Below are positions 16,480 through 16,527 of a DNA stretch of 16,527 bases, in pieces. Both the position numbers and the translations under genes were made by a program. A model generated the notes under the pieces. The model was given only the letters and a program-made list of their open reading frames with translations, searched no databases and was not told the DNA's origin. Source of the DNA: an uncultured Fastidiosipila sp. (lineage in GTDB: Bacteria > Bacillota > Clostridia > Saccharofermentanales > Fastidiosipilaceae); assembly GCA_938014865.1 (NCBI GenBank), contig CALLQJ010000327.1, positions 1 through 16,527 of the forward strand, given 5' to 3'. Position 1 is the stretch's first letter; each line of letters starts with the position of its first letter.

Positions 16480-16527
16480 AGATCGGAAGAGCGTCGTGTA
16501 GGGAAAGAGTGTAGATCTCGGTGGTCG
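16480..16527 (+). other. Illumina P5/read-1 adapter contamination (reverse complement)
   Basis: From AGATCGGAAGAGCGTCGTGT onward the sequence matches the reverse complement of the TruSeq universal (P5/read-1) adapter for 48 bases, up to GTGGTCG. It is library sequence, not genome. The glycosyltransferase frame reads into it without a stop. Confidence 0.98.

Overview
The window is a complete assembled contig, not a clean genomic slice. Bases 1-48 and 16480-16527 are Illumina library adapter (P7/index/read-2 side on the left, reverse complement of the P5/read-1 side on the right). Genomic sequence therefore runs only from 49 to 16479. The gene set suggests an obligately or mainly anaerobic member of the Bacillota (Clostridia or Negativicutes-like). 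The reasons are purine-rich Shine-Dalgarno sites before most genes, roughly balanced base composition by eye, a short MetH without a reactivation domain, an FprA-type flavodiiron protein, a NifX-like small protein with a His/Cys tail, and a pterin-type (COG1237-like) metallo-hydrolase. I cannot name a genus.

Layout. 122-2515: cobalamin-dependent methionine synthase (metH). 2668-3354: a DUF2249/TusA-like plus carboxymuconolactone-decarboxylase-like two-domain protein, closed by a terminator. 3485-4675: flavodiiron protein (fprA), closed by a strong terminator. 4676-5028: a gene-free stretch with a 23-bp tandem duplication just before the next gene. 5029-7298: a membrane-anchored phospholipase-D/cardiolipin-synthase-like protein followed at 14 bp by a metallo-beta-lactamase-fold hydrolase. 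7406-8073: a NifX-like protein and an 83-residue small protein, ending in a bidirectional terminator shared with a convergent aldo/keto reductase (8186-9031, minus strand). 9190-10071: a lipoprotein. 10396-11763: the Mg2+ transporter mgtE behind a structured leader. 12014-12472: a six-helix DUF308/HdeD-like membrane protein.

The last part (12571-16479) is the most interesting. A well-formed promoter drives three tightly packed genes: two paralogous CrtI/CrtISO-type FAD oxidoreductases (17-bp overlap) and a family-2 glycosyltransferase (2-bp gap) cut by the contig end. The order desaturase/oxidase, desaturase, glycosyltransferase resembles the later steps of C30 carotenoid (staphyloxanthin-type) pathways, though no prenyl synthase of the CrtM type is in the window. 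The first oxidoreductase carries an extra C-terminal segment that looks like the helical [4Fe-4S] domain normally found at the N-terminus of GltD, PreT and dihydropyrimidine dehydrogenase. That domain is here in the opposite order and lacks some of its cysteines.

No tRNA, rRNA, CRISPR array, insertion sequence, integrase or phage gene was seen. Everything except the aldo/keto reductase is on the plus strand. All residue positions are counted from the starts given here, and domain and family assignments were made by eye from motifs, without a database search.
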